Positions 1-8,854 are shown, counted from the stretch's first letter. The stretch is 64,000 bases of DNA from Treponema socranskii subsp. buccale (GCF_024181585.1 NZ_CP054258.1:2108001-2172000), one strand, 5' to 3'. A program made the numbers and translations. The notes: generated by a model from the letters alone, not told the origin.

Positions 1-766
1 CGCCTCTCGCATCGGAATCGAATTTTGTTAAAATAACGCCTGAAAGCGAAAGCTTTTCGTCGAACGTTTTTGCGATGTCTACCGCGTTTTGACCGGTCAT
101 CGCATCGGCGACGAGGATCGTTTCGTCGGGCGAAAGCGCTTTTTTAATATCGACGAGTTCGCTCATCATCGCTTCGTCTATCTGCAAGCGCCCCGCGGTA
201 TCGACGATAAGCGTATCGAGCGAATTTTTCCGCGCATAGTCGAGCGCATCTTTTGCAACGCGCACGGCGGATACGCCTTCTTCTTTAAATACCGGCACAC
301 CGATTTTTTCGCCGAGCTGCGAAAGTTGTTCGACGGCGGCAGGGCGGACCAAATCGCACGCGGCCAGCAGCGGCTTCCGTCCTTCTTTTGCCAAGCGGTA
401 TGCGAGTTTATGCGCTGCGGTCGTTTTACCCGACCCCTGCAAACCGAGCAGCAAAATCACCGACTGCGTGTCCGGCCCTTTTAAATGCAGATCGGTTTTC
501 GCATCTCCGAGCATAGAGGCGAGTTTGTCGTAAATGATTTTAACGAATTGTTCGCCGGGATCGACGGCGCGAAGAACTTTTTCACCCTTCGCTTCTTCAA
601 TCGTCGAATTGACAAAGCGGCGAACGACGCGGAGATTGACGTCGGCTTCGAGGAGCGCCGTCTTAATACGCTCAACCGTATCTTCAATATTTTTTTCGGT
701 GATCGTCGATTTTCCGCTCACCGTTTGGATAATCGATGAAAAGGTATTTGTTAATTTTTCAAGCAT
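1..766 (-). CDS. ffh: Signal recognition particle protein Ffh (N-terminal part, runs off window)
   Basis: The GTPase subunit of the signal recognition particle binds 4.5S RNA and delivers ribosomes making membrane or exported proteins to FtsY. About 255 codons are visible: the N-terminal helical bundle, the P-loop GLQGSGKTT, the DTAGRLQ motif and a TKFD motif close to the window edge; the methionine-rich M domain lies outside. The ATG at 764-766 is chosen because translation from it gives MLEKLTNTFSSII, a normal Ffh start. No Shine-Dalgarno precedes it; a TATAAT box ends only 6 bases upstream, so the message is probably leaderless. It lies downstream of gpsA on the same strand, with its own promoter in the 122-bp gap. 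Confidence 0.93.
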   Translation of the reverse strand, partial: MLEKLTNTFSSIIQTVSGKSTITEKNIEDTVERIKTALLEADVNLRVVRRFVNSTIEEAKGEKVLRAVDPGEQFVKIIYDKLASMLGDAKTDLHLKGPDTQSVILLLGLQGSGKTTAAHKLAYRLAKEGRKPLLAACDLVRPAAVEQLSQLGEKIGVPVFKEEGVSAVRVAKDALDYARKNSLDTLIVDTAGRLQIDEAMMSELVDIKKALSPDETILVADAMTGQNAVDIAKTFDEKLSLSGVILTKFDSDARG

Positions 767-772
767 AGGCCG

Positions 773-801
773 ATTATACCCGCCCCGCCTCTTTTTTGCA
801 A
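773..801 (-). promoter_or_regulatory. Promoter of ffh, predicting a leaderless message
   Basis: Read on the minus strand: TTGCAA, a 17-base spacer, TATAAT, then six bases (CGGCCT) and the ATG. Normal initiation about 7 bases past the -10 box would start the RNA at the A of the ATG. Confidence 0.7.
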
Positions 802-888
802 TGCGACGCGCTCCGAACAACGCGCCCCACGGAACGAGTGCGCCGTACTGCGGACGCGGACGGAATGCCCGTACGTTCGTCCTCGCGC

Positions 889-1944
889 TTATTTTTCCTG
901 CGTTAAAAGCTGTGCGATAAAATCGCGCGGACAAATCTCCTTATTCAATATGCGGTACAGTCCGTCGCAGATCGTCAGCTTGAGATTTTTTCTTTGCGCG
1001 ATTTCGTGCACGTATTTGCACGCGATCGCCCCTTCGGAAAGATAGCCGAGCTTTGTCATATTTTCGATCAAATCGTCGAGATTCGAAAACTGCGACATGA
1101 TATCTTTTTTAATCAAATCCTGCCCGAAGCGGCGGTTCCGTCCGTATTTGCTTTTGCACGTTACTTCCAAATCACCCACACCCGCGATAGACGTAAAAGT
1201 TTCCGCGTGCGTCGCGCCCATCGCAAATCCGAGCGTTTGAATTTCGTTTAAGCCTGCGGCCATCAAAAGGGATTCCGCATTGTCGCCGAATTCTTCCGAC
1301 GTTTCGGCAAGCGCATCCATCGCACCGTATACGACGGCGATGACGTTTTTCGCGGCGGCGCAGATCTGCACGCCGACGACGTCGAACGACGAATACGGCA
1401 AAATCCCCGGCACGCGCAAAAGCTCCCGCACTCTGATCGAATTGCGAGGGTTTTCGCACGCGGCGACGAGTCCCGTAATTTTCCCGACTGCAACTTCTTC
1501 CGCGTGGCTCGGACCCGACACGTAGACCGTACATCCCTTGTAGATGCCGGGCAAAAGATTTTCGATCGTCGAAAGCACGAGCTTCGGCCCGTCGGCGGCC
1601 GGCACAAAGCCCTTCGTAAGAACGGCGATGCAGGTACTGCCGTCTGCGATACCGGGAAGAGCGGTAATCTTTTTTACCGTGTCGGCGATATACAGCGACG
1701 GAGAAGCGATTATTAAAAATTCTTTGTCGGAAGCGACTTCGGCGATATCGTTTGAAACGGTGATGTTTTCCGACAGTCTGTAGCCCGGCAGATACCGTTT
1801 GTTTTCGTGATCATTGTTGACCGAGTCGGCGACGTCCGCTTCGCGCGCCCACATCCGTATCCGATGATTGCCGCGTGCGAGCGCTTGCGCCAAACCCGTA
1901 CCCCATGCACCGCTTCCGAGAATGCCGACAGATTTCGATTCCAT
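889..1944 (-). CDS. gpsA: NAD(P)-dependent glycerol-3-phosphate dehydrogenase
   Basis: Cytosolic enzyme interconverting dihydroxyacetone phosphate and sn-glycerol 3-phosphate, the backbone of phospholipids. The 351 residues match the usual family length (about 330-350). The Rossmann motif GSGAWG sits at residues 10-15, VSGPSHAEE lies mid-protein, the catalytic lysine is in CAAAKNVIAV, and the C-terminal helical domain carries GAT and GVGDLEVTC. The ATG at 1944 has an AAGGAAT ribosome site. A good promoter (2021-2049) lies about 75 bases upstream. ffh follows on the same strand. Note GSGAWG where many homologues have GxGxWG; this is within normal variation. Confidence 0.95.
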   Translation of the reverse strand: MESKSVGILGSGAWGTGLAQALARGNHRIRMWAREADVADSVNNDHENKRYLPGYRLSENITVSNDIAEVASDKEFLIIASPSLYIADTVKKITALPGIADGSTCIAVLTKGFVPAADGPKLVLSTIENLLPGIYKGCTVYVSGPSHAEEVAVGKITGLVAACENPRNSIRVRELLRVPGILPYSSFDVVGVQICAAAKNVIAVVYGAMDALAETSEEFGDNAESLLMAAGLNEIQTLGFAMGATHAETFTSIAGVGDLEVTCKSKYGRNRRFGQDLIKKDIMSQFSNLDDLIENMTKLGYLSEGAIACKYVHEIAQRKNLKLTICDGLYRILNKEICPRDFIAQLLTQEK

Positions 1945-2020
1945 AGCGATTCCTTATTTTAATAATGTCATCTTGTATGTGACGTACCGAAGTACGGAAC
2001 TGCCTATCCGGTTCGATGAC

Positions 2021-2049
2021 AGTATACACGTGCATAGCGTCTTGTGCAA
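2021..2049 (-). promoter_or_regulatory. Promoter of gpsA
   Basis: TTGCAC, 17-base spacer, TATACT on the minus strand, leaving a leader of about 70 bases before the gpsA ATG. Confidence 0.55.
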
Positions 2050-2205
2050 TCGATAGACAGCGGTGCTCGGCTTACGCATGATGAACCATATTGCCAAAAA
2101 ATAATCGTTGTCATAAAAAGTCGGCTGCAAATACCTTCCTGTTTTCCCTGTACAATGCTTAGTGAGAAACCTTTTGAAAAGTCAATACGACATTTCTGCC
2201 GGGGT

Positions 2206-2309
2206 TTCCAAAGGGGTTTCCCCTTTGGAAGTGCGAGGAAGAAGGATGGGGTCATAGGGGCAGGGAGAAACCCCTGCCCTGAACGGGGGTGTCGCCCTGC
2301 CCCTATAAG
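2206..2309 (+). repeat. Two-hairpin interspersed repeat, copy 1 (upstream of nudC)
   Basis: First hairpin: 11-bp perfect arms 2206-2216 and 2220-2230 (TTCCAAAGGGG, loop TTT). The conserved block 2230-2309 follows. It contains a second hairpin with perfect 12-bp arms 2254-2265 and 2295-2306 (ATAGGGGCAGGG) and an inner 5-bp stem (2270-2274 with 2286-2290). A copy 95% identical over the 80-bp block lies at 46336-46415. The element ends about 10 bases before the nudC promoter. The rest of the 1945-2357 gap holds only the gpsA promoter; I see no gene in it. Confidence 0.85.
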
Positions 2310-2318
2310 TAAGCGGCG

Positions 2319-2347
2319 TTTACAAAAGACTGTCCGATCGATATAGT
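2319..2347 (+). promoter_or_regulatory. Promoter of nudC
   Basis: TTTACA, 17-base spacer, TATAGT. The -10 box overlaps an in-frame GTG at 2346, which argues that the true start is the ATG at 2358, 10 bases past the -10 box, giving a leader of only a few bases. Confidence 0.6.
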
Positions 2348-2357
2348 GAGCCTGTCT

Positions 2358-3104
2358 ATGGACTACTATATTTTCCGCAGCAACGACTTGCTCGTACGTA
2401 AAGATTCGCACGCGCTTCCCGACGAAAAAGCGTGGCGCGCTTTGCACGAATCGAATGCCGTCCGCGATATTTTTTCGGAAACGCCGTACGCATACACAGC
2501 CGCCTTCCTTCAAGACGGCGCAGTCGACGAAAATTACGAACTTATCCCGATTCGAAGCTATTTTGCCGAACACGACGAAAGCGAAGGTGCCCGCGCCGCA
2601 CGAGCAAAGGGAATGCTCGCATGGCGCCTTTCGTATAATTTTTGCCCTTCCTGCGGCGCGCATCTCGCCGACGACGAAAAGCTTTCCGCTCGAAACTGTA
2701 CGAATTGCGGCGCGCAGTTTTTTCCGCGCATCGAACCGTGCATCATCGTACTGGTAACAAAGGGCGATAAGCTTCTCCTCGCAAAACACCGTACCCGCAA
2801 TCAAAACATCCATACGTGTATTGCGGGTTTTATCGAAATCGGCGAAAGCGCGGAACAGGCGGTCGTACGCGAAGTGCACGAAGAAGTCGGCATCGAAATA
2901 AAAGACCTGCGCTATGTCGGAAGCCAGGGCTGGCCATTTCCCGACCAGCTTATGCTCGGCTTTCGCGCCGAATACGAAAGCGGCGACATTCGCGTACAGG
3001 AATCGGAACTCGTCGAAGCGAAGTGGTTTACGAAAGACGCGCTTCCGCCTTTCCCGAAACGGGGGAGCATGGGCTGGCGCCTCATCACGGGCGTATACGG
3101 CTAG
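2358..3104 (+). CDS. nudC: NADH pyrophosphatase / RNA-decapping Nudix hydrolase NudC
   Basis: NudC hydrolyses NAD(H) to NMN(H) and AMP and removes NAD caps from RNA. The protein of 248 residues has the family order: N-terminal domain, a four-cysteine zinc ribbon (CPSC, then CTNC about 15 residues later), and a C-terminal Nudix domain with a full box (GFIEIGESAEQ through REVHEEVGIE). The diagnostic motif usually written SQPWPFPxS appears here as SQGWPFPDQ, so the first proline is glycine and the last serine is replaced. The NAD-type assignment is therefore slightly less certain than the Nudix assignment. An in-frame GTG at 2346 lies inside the -10 box and is rejected as the start. It converges with the M16 gene, with a 4-bp overlap of the stops. 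Confidence 0.88.
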   Translation: MDYYIFRSNDLLVRKDSHALPDEKAWRALHESNAVRDIFSETPYAYTAAFLQDGAVDENYELIPIRSYFAEHDESEGARAARAKGMLAWRLSYNFCPSCGAHLADDEKLSARNCTNCGAQFFPRIEPCIIVLVTKGDKLLLAKHRTRNQNIHTCIAGFIEIGESAEQAVVREVHEEVGIEIKDLRYVGSQGWPFPDQLMLGFRAEYESGDIRVQESELVEAKWFTKDALPPFPKRGSMGWRLITGVYG

Positions 3105-4648
3105 AATTTAACAGTATCGATATCTTCCGGGCCGACGACGCAAAACCATCTGCCGCCGCCTGCAACCCAATACTTTCGAAATGCGCGGAGCACATCGTCG
3201 GCGCTCACCGAAAAAAGTTCGGCGATTTTTTCGTCGTACGCATACGGGTCTCCGAACATGAGGAGGCTGTATGTGAGGCGCGAAGCGACGCCGGCGTTCG
3301 TCACGGACGAAGCGTAAAACGAATTGACATATTGATTTTTATAGCCTCGAAGCCTGTCGGCGACGGACGAAAAAATATACGTGCCGTCATCGTTTTTTCC
3401 GTCGATCACTTTGCCCGCTGCGAAAATCGATTGGGCTTCTTTTTCGTAGCGCACGACGTTCGCCAAATCGCTCGCCTTAAATATATACACGTTCGCAAGT
3501 CCCGCCCGCATCGGAGTGACGGATGCGCTCGGCGAATAGCACGCGCCGTATTTTTCGCGCACGACGTTGAAAAGCACTTGCGAATACATGGAAGCGGCGA
3601 GAGATGCCGCAAGCATATCATCGTCAAAGAGCGAGGGGCCGCTCATCGCTTTTTCAAGATAGCCCGTGCCGGAAGCGGCTTTGCTTCCGATGACGATCGG
3701 TTCTCCCGATACGGTAAGCGGCGGTACGTCGGGGGAGCGAAGATCGTACGACCGAGAGGGAATCGAACCGAAAGCGGCGTCGAGCTTTTTTAATAATTTT
3801 CTTTCATCGTAATTTCCGACCGCGACGATCATAATGCGACGTGCGTCCGTATCGCGCTCATGCAGGAAGCGCATCGCTTCAACCGTAATATTGCCGATCG
3901 ATTCGGGTTTTACCGACGAGCTTGCCGCATAGGGATGATCTTTAAAAATCGTCCGCATCATCCGATAGGCGAGCATGCTTTCCGGATCGCTTTCGAAGCA
4001 CTGCATTTCCTGCACGTAATCGGTCATAAGATTTTTATACTGCTGCGGATTATACGAAGGATGCAAAAACGCATCCGCAAAAACCGGCAGCACTTTGTCG
4101 AAATAATAATCGATACAGCTCATCGAAAGGACTGCGCCTTCACGCGAAACCTGCGGCAAAATCGAAAATCCCGTTTCATACGCGAGAGCGCGGAGTTCGT
4201 CGTATGTGTACTTTTCCGAACCGCGAGTCATCATATCAAAGAGCGCCTTTTCCAAACCGGACGTTTCGGGAGAAAGATAGGAAGTTCCTCCTTTGACGAT
4301 GACGGAAAGAGAGAGTTTTCTGTTCGCAGTGTTTTTTCGGACGTAGAGCGGGATGCCGTTCGAAAGGCGGAATTCCCGCACATCCTTTCGGACGGAAACG
4401 CATCCCTCGGCGGCTTTCGCGTTATCGGTTTTTACCGACGCGCACGAAAGGATAAAAGCGGAAAACAGGAGCGCACAAAACGGAATCGATATCCGCCGAA
4501 AGAAAGCAAACCGCGCGGAGCGGATCGACACGGGAACACGGCGCGGGAACCACGTGTGCCGAAAGAAAGCGTATCTCTCGCCGCCGCGCCTCGCGGACAC
4601 ACGCAAATCGAAACGATAAAAAAACGAACGCATATAAAATCCTTTCAT
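3101..4648 (-). CDS. M16-family protein without the zinc site, probable lipoprotein
   Basis: Non-catalytic partner type of the M16 (pitrilysin/insulinase-like) zinc peptidases. The fold is recognisable (FRLSNGIPLYVRKN, then SLSVIVKGGTSYLSPETSGLEKALFDMMTRG), but the HxxEH zinc motif found at this place in the upstream gene is replaced (H, E and H become K, F and D). Residues around 55-70 form a hydrophobic segment ending in FILSC, a lipobox. This suggests a lipoprotein, although the preceding 50 residues are long and arginine-rich for a signal n-region. The ATG at 4648 overlaps the stop of the upstream M16 gene (ATGA) and has a GGAGG site; a second in-frame ATG five codons on also has AAAGGA upstream. 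It probably forms a two-subunit protease with the upstream gene product, as in other paired M16 systems. Confidence 0.82.
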   Translation of the reverse strand: MKGFYMRSFFYRFDLRVSARRGGERYAFFRHTWFPRRVPVSIRSARFAFFRRISIPFCALLFSAFILSCASVKTDNAKAAEGCVSVRKDVREFRLSNGIPLYVRKNTANRKLSLSVIVKGGTSYLSPETSGLEKALFDMMTRGSEKYTYDELRALAYETGFSILPQVSREGAVLSMSCIDYYFDKVLPVFADAFLHPSYNPQQYKNLMTDYVQEMQCFESDPESMLAYRMMRTIFKDHPYAASSSVKPESIGNITVEAMRFLHERDTDARRIMIVAVGNYDERKLLKKLDAAFGSIPSRSYDLRSPDVPPLTVSGEPIVIGSKAASGTGYLEKAMSGPSLFDDDMLAASLAASMYSQVLFNVVREKYGACYSPSASVTPMRAGLANVYIFKASDLANVVRYEKEAQSIFAAGKVIDGKNDDGTYIFSSVADRLRGYKNQYVNSFYASSVTNAGVASRLTYSLLMFGDPYAYDEKIAELFSVSADDVLRAFRKYWVAGGGRWFCVVGPEDIDTVKF

Positions 4649-6120
4649 TTTACCGCCTCCGTGTCTTTATACCAAAATGCGGTGTCAGCCGTGATCTCAG
4701 AAAAGCCCGCCGCGGCGAACGCTTCTTTTTGCTTTTCGTACACGGCGGGATTAACGAGCACCGTGACGAGCGCGTTACGCTCCGAAATATATTCCGTCAA
4801 AAAACGGTCGATATCGTTTTTATCTATTTTCATCATATTGTCGAGATAGCTATAATAATAATCCGTATCCGCAGTGATCCACCAAAAACGGAGACTCGTC
4901 TTTACACGCTCGGCCGTTTCGGCGTCGTCGATAAAGGTATCCTTTATCTTTTGATATACGCGCGAAAACTGCCGCTTCGAAAAAATCGACGAGTCGCTCC
5001 TAATGCGCTCCACGATGTTTTCCGTAAGCGCCGTATAAAAAAGAGCTGCGCGCTGCGGCAAATCGTTTTCAGGCGAAAGAAGCAAAGCGCCGAACGACAG
5101 CGTACTCGTCGCGCGCGTGGTCATATAGCCTTCCCACAGGTAGTCGGGATCGGGAATGCCGAGCGCTTCGTTTTGCATCATCGTTCGAACGTAGATGCCG
5201 TCAGGATCGTCGAAAAAGTAGCCGAGCATATCGGCGGCATAAGTCGCCTTTCTGTCATAGCCCGCATCGGGGCCGCGCCAGATGACGGACACTTGCGCCG
5301 TATCGATCGAAATCCGGTCGTAAGGCATAACGCGGAAGGTCGTGTGCGGAAGCGGATTGACAGGCTGTTGTTCGATCGGCGGAACCCACGGATCTTTTCC
5401 GCGTTCCCATGAACCGTACAATTCCTTTGCAAGCGCATGCACTTCTTCGGGATTTACGTCGCCTGCAATAAAGAGAGCGGCATTATTCGGTATGTAGTAG
5501 TTTTTTTGAATAGCGCGGATCTGATCGAGCGTCGCATTCCGCACGACGGCGGGAGAGCCCGCAGGATCGCATCTCCACGGATATTTCGGAAAAAGCGTCT
5601 TTTGAATATCGTAGCGGTAAATCGTGTTCGGATCAGAAAGCCCTCCTTCGATTTCCGAAAGCACGACTTTTTTTTCGCGCTCGAATTCAGCTTCGTCCAA
5701 AAGCGGTGATCTGATCGCATAGCTCCAAAACTCCATCCCCTCTCGGAGGAGTGCCGACGGTACGGTAAAATAATAATTGACGCACTCGGATCCCGTCGTG
5801 CCGTTCCAATCGGGCACTCCCATATCGCTTATGGCGCGCTGCACGCTCGCGGCATTCGGGTACTTCGCGTTGCCTTTGAACATCATGTGCTCGTAGAGAT
5901 GAAAGAGTCCCGCATTTTCGCTCGTCTGCGCGATGCCGCCCGCCTTTACCGCGATTTCGATATACGCAAGAGGCGCCGCATGATTTTCGACGACGTATAC
6001 GTCAAGTCCGTTTTCAAGCTTGTAACGGTGCACGTTTTTGATCGGCGTCTTTTCCGCAAAAGAAAAAAAGGCCGCCGCCGAAAAAAAGAGGGAAAGTACG
6101 GTGCGTTTAAAAACAGTCAT
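4645..6120 (-). CDS. Zinc metallopeptidase, M16 family (active subunit), exported
   Basis: Predicted M16 peptidase of 491 residues. An N-terminal signal peptide (MTVFKRTVLSLFFSAAAFF, then SFAEK) has no lipobox cysteine, so a periplasmic location is likely. The inverted zinc motif HLYEH is at residues 74-78 (H74, E77, H78), and a downstream glutamate lies in REKKVVLSEIEGG. The R/Y substrate-binding region is present near the C-terminus of the domain pair. The ATG at 6120 is preferred over upstream in-frame starts because translation from it begins with the signal peptide and a TATACT box ends 6 bases before it. The next gene starts inside its stop codon (ATGA), so the two M16 proteins are translationally coupled. 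Confidence 0.9.
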   Translation of the reverse strand: MTVFKRTVLSLFFSAAAFFSFAEKTPIKNVHRYKLENGLDVYVVENHAAPLAYIEIAVKAGGIAQTSENAGLFHLYEHMMFKGNAKYPNAASVQRAISDMGVPDWNGTTGSECVNYYFTVPSALLREGMEFWSYAIRSPLLDEAEFEREKKVVLSEIEGGLSDPNTIYRYDIQKTLFPKYPWRCDPAGSPAVVRNATLDQIRAIQKNYYIPNNAALFIAGDVNPEEVHALAKELYGSWERGKDPWVPPIEQQPVNPLPHTTFRVMPYDRISIDTAQVSVIWRGPDAGYDRKATYAADMLGYFFDDPDGIYVRTMMQNEALGIPDPDYLWEGYMTTRATSTLSFGALLLSPENDLPQRAALFYTALTENIVERIRSDSSIFSKRQFSRVYQKIKDTFIDDAETAERVKTSLRFWWITADTDYYYSYLDNMMKIDKNDIDRFLTEYISERNALVTVLVNPAVYEKQKEAFAAAGFSEITADTAFWYKDTEAVK

Positions 6121-6126
6121 ACGGGC

Positions 6127-6155
6127 AGTATAACAAAGGACGCACGGGCGCGCAA
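6127..6155 (-). promoter_or_regulatory. Promoter of the M16 protease operon, leaderless type
   Basis: TTGCGC, 17-base spacer, TATACT, then GCCCGT and the ATG at 6120. The 6-base gap and absent ribosome site predict a leaderless RNA. The rest of the 6121-6327 gap has GC-rich inverted repeats and a short AT-rich island (TTAATAATTATTAA type) after the dapB stop. Confidence 0.65.
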
Positions 6156-6327
6156 CGACGGGATCGATATATGCTTCGGATAAAAGCGCATATATTCCAA
6201 GCGTCAGCGGCCGGAAGGACGCCGGAGGCGTTCCGCAGAAGGCGAGAGCCGCTGCGGAATGAAGCGAAAGCGGAATCCTGCAGGACGCGCCCTGCCGCAC
6301 GGCAGGGGACGCCGAAATTAATAATTA

Positions 6328-7101
6328 TTAAAATATATCCTGCATGGTATACACGCGGCCTTTTTGCAGCGTTCCGGTTTTCAACGCGGAAGAAAACCGT
6401 TCGAGAGAACGGACGGCACCGAAAGCAAATCCCTCTCGGCTTCGAGCGCGGTGCGTAAGTTCGATCGTGTCGGCTTGTCCGTCGAAAAACACGGTATGCT
6501 CTCCGGGGTTCGAACCGCACCTCGTGCTCGCAAGGCTCAGTTCGTTTTCTTCGGGCTTTCGGTGAAAGGAGTCGGAGACGATTTTCGTTTTCACCGTGTA
6601 TTCGGCCATAATGCGCCGTGCGATTTCGAGCGCCGTACCGGACGGGCTGTCGGCTTTTTGATTGTGGTGCGCTTCCCACACCGCAACGTCGTAGTCGGAA
6701 CAGTCTTTCATAAGACGGGCGGCTTCGGAGACGATTTTGTAAAACATATTGACGCCGATGGAAAAATTCGACGAATAGAGTAAAGCGCCGCCCGTATCTG
6801 CGGCACGTTTTTCCACAGCCGGAAGACTCTCCGTCCAACCCGTCGTTCCGACGACGAGCGGGATCGAAAGCGGAAGGAGCGAGTGCATATTTTCGACGGC
6901 AACCGACGGCCGGCTGAACTCGATGACGCCTTCGGCTCCGGAGGATTTTACCGCACGAGCCGTATCTTCCGCCGAAGCGGGTTTTACATCGGCATCGGGG
7001 GCTGCCGGATCTGCGGTAAGAACAATGCGGTGACCGAGCCGTTCCGCAGCATTTTTAATCATGTGCCCCATCTTTCCGTAGCCGACGATCGCAATATTCA
7101 T
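6328..7101 (-). CDS. dapB: 4-hydroxy-tetrahydrodipicolinate reductase
   Basis: Second committed step of the diaminopimelate/lysine branch: NAD(P)H reduction of hydroxytetrahydrodipicolinate in the cytosol. The 257 residues are a normal length. The N-terminal Rossmann motif is GYGKMG; EFSRPSVAVEN and GTTGW match the nucleotide-binding half; SSNFSIGVNMF, EAHHNQKADSPSGTA (catalytic H and K, substrate-binding SPSGTA) match the C-terminal half. The ATG at 7101 has GGAG eight bases upstream. It lies 63 bp downstream of aspartate kinase on the same strand, so the two first lysine/cell-wall steps are probably co-transcribed. The stop is followed by an AT-rich palindromic island. Confidence 0.95.
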   Translation of the reverse strand: MNIAIVGYGKMGHMIKNAAERLGHRIVLTADPAAPDADVKPASAEDTARAVKSSGAEGVIEFSRPSVAVENMHSLLPLSIPLVVGTTGWTESLPAVEKRAADTGGALLYSSNFSIGVNMFYKIVSEAARLMKDCSDYDVAVWEAHHNQKADSPSGTALEIARRIMAEYTVKTKIVSDSFHRKPEENELSLASTRCGSNPGEHTVFFDGQADTIELTHRARSREGFAFGAVRSLERFSSALKTGTLQKGRVYTMQDIF

Positions 7102-7164
7102 ACATACTCCAATATTATTAATTATTAATTTTCAGATCAACCTTCAGATTCGAAACGCCGGAGG

Positions 7165-8490
7165 TCAAGCGAAATACGCTTTGTGCAGCACGCGCACGGT
7201 TTTATCGGCTTCTTCGTCGTCGACGATCATACTGATATTCACTTTGCTCGCGCCCTGACTGATCATCTGCACGTTGATATTTTCATCCGACAAAGCTTTA
7301 AATCCCGCCGCGAGGATCGCCGAAGAATGCAGCGCGTCGCAGATGATCGACACGATCGCTTTTCCGCTCCGTGTCCGCACTTCGGCTACGTCGCTCAAAT
7401 CGCGGATCAAACCCGAAAGATCGGTCTTAGTATTTACCGTCAGCGAAACGGACACTTCGCTCGTCGCAATCACGTCGATGCTGATATTCCATTTTAAAAA
7501 CTGATTGAATATGTGCGCGAGAAAGCCGACCGCGCCGAGCATGCGCGTCGAAGCGATATCGATGAGCGTTACGTGTTTGACGCCCGTGATCGCGCAGACG
7601 GGAGACGCTTTTCCGTTATGCGTTTCGACGATGATCGAACCCGGGCTTTCGATATTGTACGAATTCTTTACGCGGACGGGAGTTGCGGTGCGGCGGCACG
7701 GGAGCATCGAACGCGGGTGCAGCACTTGTGCGCCGAAAAACGCAAGCTCCTGCGCTTCTTCGTAGGTCACTTCGCGTACCGGCTTGGCGTCGGGACAGAT
7801 GCGGGGATCGGTCGTCATGATACCGTCGACGTCTTTCCACGTTTGAATCTCTTCCGCGCCCGTCGCCGCTCCGATGATCGTCGCAGTCAAATCGCTTCCG
7901 CCCCGCCCGAGCGTCGTAATATTTCCGCTTTTGTCTTTTGCGATAAAACCCGTCACGACCGGAATGCGCTCGTCTTTTCCGGAGGAATATGCATGCAAAT
8001 GCTCCGGTATCGATTGCCACACTTCATCGAGCAGTTCCGCCGACATAAAATTGCCGTCGCTTACGATGCCGATATCCCATGCATCGTAAGGTAAAGCGGG
8101 AATCCCTTCTTTCGTCAAATAAGCGGCCGCGATGCGCACCGACATGCGTTCGCCGAACGACACGAGATAATCGCGCGTGCGTTTTGTCAATTCTTTTATC
8201 ATCGAAATGCCGGTCAAAAGCTGCGTCAATTCGTTTATTAAATCTTCAATTGTGCCGCTCGGCAATCCGAGTTCGCGCAAAGTTTCAAAATGAAGAGAAG
8301 CGATACGCTCCATGCTCACGACTCCGCCGAGCGCTTTATCGGCCGCTTCGAGGAGGTGATCGGTCGTATCGCCCATCGCGGAAAGCACGACGACCGGCCT
8401 GCTCTTTTGATACGCTTTAATAATGGATGCGACATGCCGGATGCGCTCCGCATTTGCGACCGACGAGCCGCCGAATTTCATAACTATCAT
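7165..8490 (-). CDS. lysC: Aspartate kinase (monofunctional, two ACT domains)
   Basis: Phosphorylates aspartate at the head of the aspartate-family amino-acid pathway. Of 441 residues, the N-terminal kinase domain begins MKFGGSSVA and contains SFGERMS, VVTGFIAKD and the GRGGSDLTA motif near residue 200. The C-terminal third carries two ACT-type regulatory domains (ISIDVIATSEVSVSLTV and NINVQMISQGASKVNISMIV), so feedback by lysine or threonine is expected. The length and layout resemble the monofunctional lysine-sensitive class; no homoserine dehydrogenase is fused. dapB follows. A TATAGT box ends 6 bases before the ATG and there is no ribosome-binding site. Confidence 0.93.
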   Translation of the reverse strand: MIVMKFGGSSVANAERIRHVASIIKAYQKSRPVVVLSAMGDTTDHLLEAADKALGGVVSMERIASLHFETLRELGLPSGTIEDLINELTQLLTGISMIKELTKRTRDYLVSFGERMSVRIAAAYLTKEGIPALPYDAWDIGIVSDGNFMSAELLDEVWQSIPEHLHAYSSGKDERIPVVTGFIAKDKSGNITTLGRGGSDLTATIIGAATGAEEIQTWKDVDGIMTTDPRICPDAKPVREVTYEEAQELAFFGAQVLHPRSMLPCRRTATPVRVKNSYNIESPGSIIVETHNGKASPVCAITGVKHVTLIDIASTRMLGAVGFLAHIFNQFLKWNISIDVIATSEVSVSLTVNTKTDLSGLIRDLSDVAEVRTRSGKAIVSIICDALHSSAILAAGFKALSDENINVQMISQGASKVNISMIVDDEEADKTVRVLHKAYFA

Positions 8491-8496
8491 AGCTGT

Positions 8497-8525
8497 ACTA
8501 TAACAATGCGCGCAGTCTTTTGCAA
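8497..8525 (-). promoter_or_regulatory. Promoter of aspartate kinase-dapB, leaderless type
   Basis: TTGCAA, 17-base spacer, TATAGT, six bases (ACAGCT), then the ATG at 8490. Layout identical to that of ffh. Confidence 0.7.
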
Positions 8526-8680
8526 GTTTACGGACGGTTTACGGACTGATGCCGCTTTTGCTGCTTAATTCGATACGGAGATAATTCAGAGGGCTTTACT
8601 TTAAGCTCGTCGATGGCAACATAGACCTGCAGCACCTTGGCACTGCAGGTTCAGGCATCCGAGCGGTATATGAAAGTCCA

Positions 8681-8854
8681 TCACTTATTTGCACCGCAGA
8701 TGTTCCGCACCGGCAGTATGCAGCCGCGATTTAAGTCCTGCCCCAACGTAAATTCGTATTCGCGGCAAAAATGTGCCGTAAGCTCAAAGATACGCAAAGT
8801 CATCTTACAGACGTCTTTAAAGACCGGAACTTCGTAATACAGCGCCGTACTAAT
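8681..8854 (-). pseudogene. Relic of an avd-like four-helix-bundle gene (DGR accessory protein)
   Basis: The minus strand reads an open stretch of 57 codons beginning ISTALYYEVPVFKDVCKMTL and continuing RIFELTAHFCREYEFTLGQD. From memory this matches the N-terminal half of the four-helix-bundle proteins of the Avd type that accompany diversity-generating retroelements, where (P)REYKFTLGQ and YRANK are typical. Here the first codon is ATT instead of ATG, a TAA sits just upstream, there is no ribosome site, and the frame stops right after NICGANK. The C-terminal half is missing. Downstream to about 8570 the sequence is open in pieces but I cannot match it. It lies 16 bp after the GIY-YIG-like gene. 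Confidence 0.6.

Noticed and set aside
2346-2357. GTG start for nudC
   Set aside because: It lies inside the -10 box of the only good promoter.
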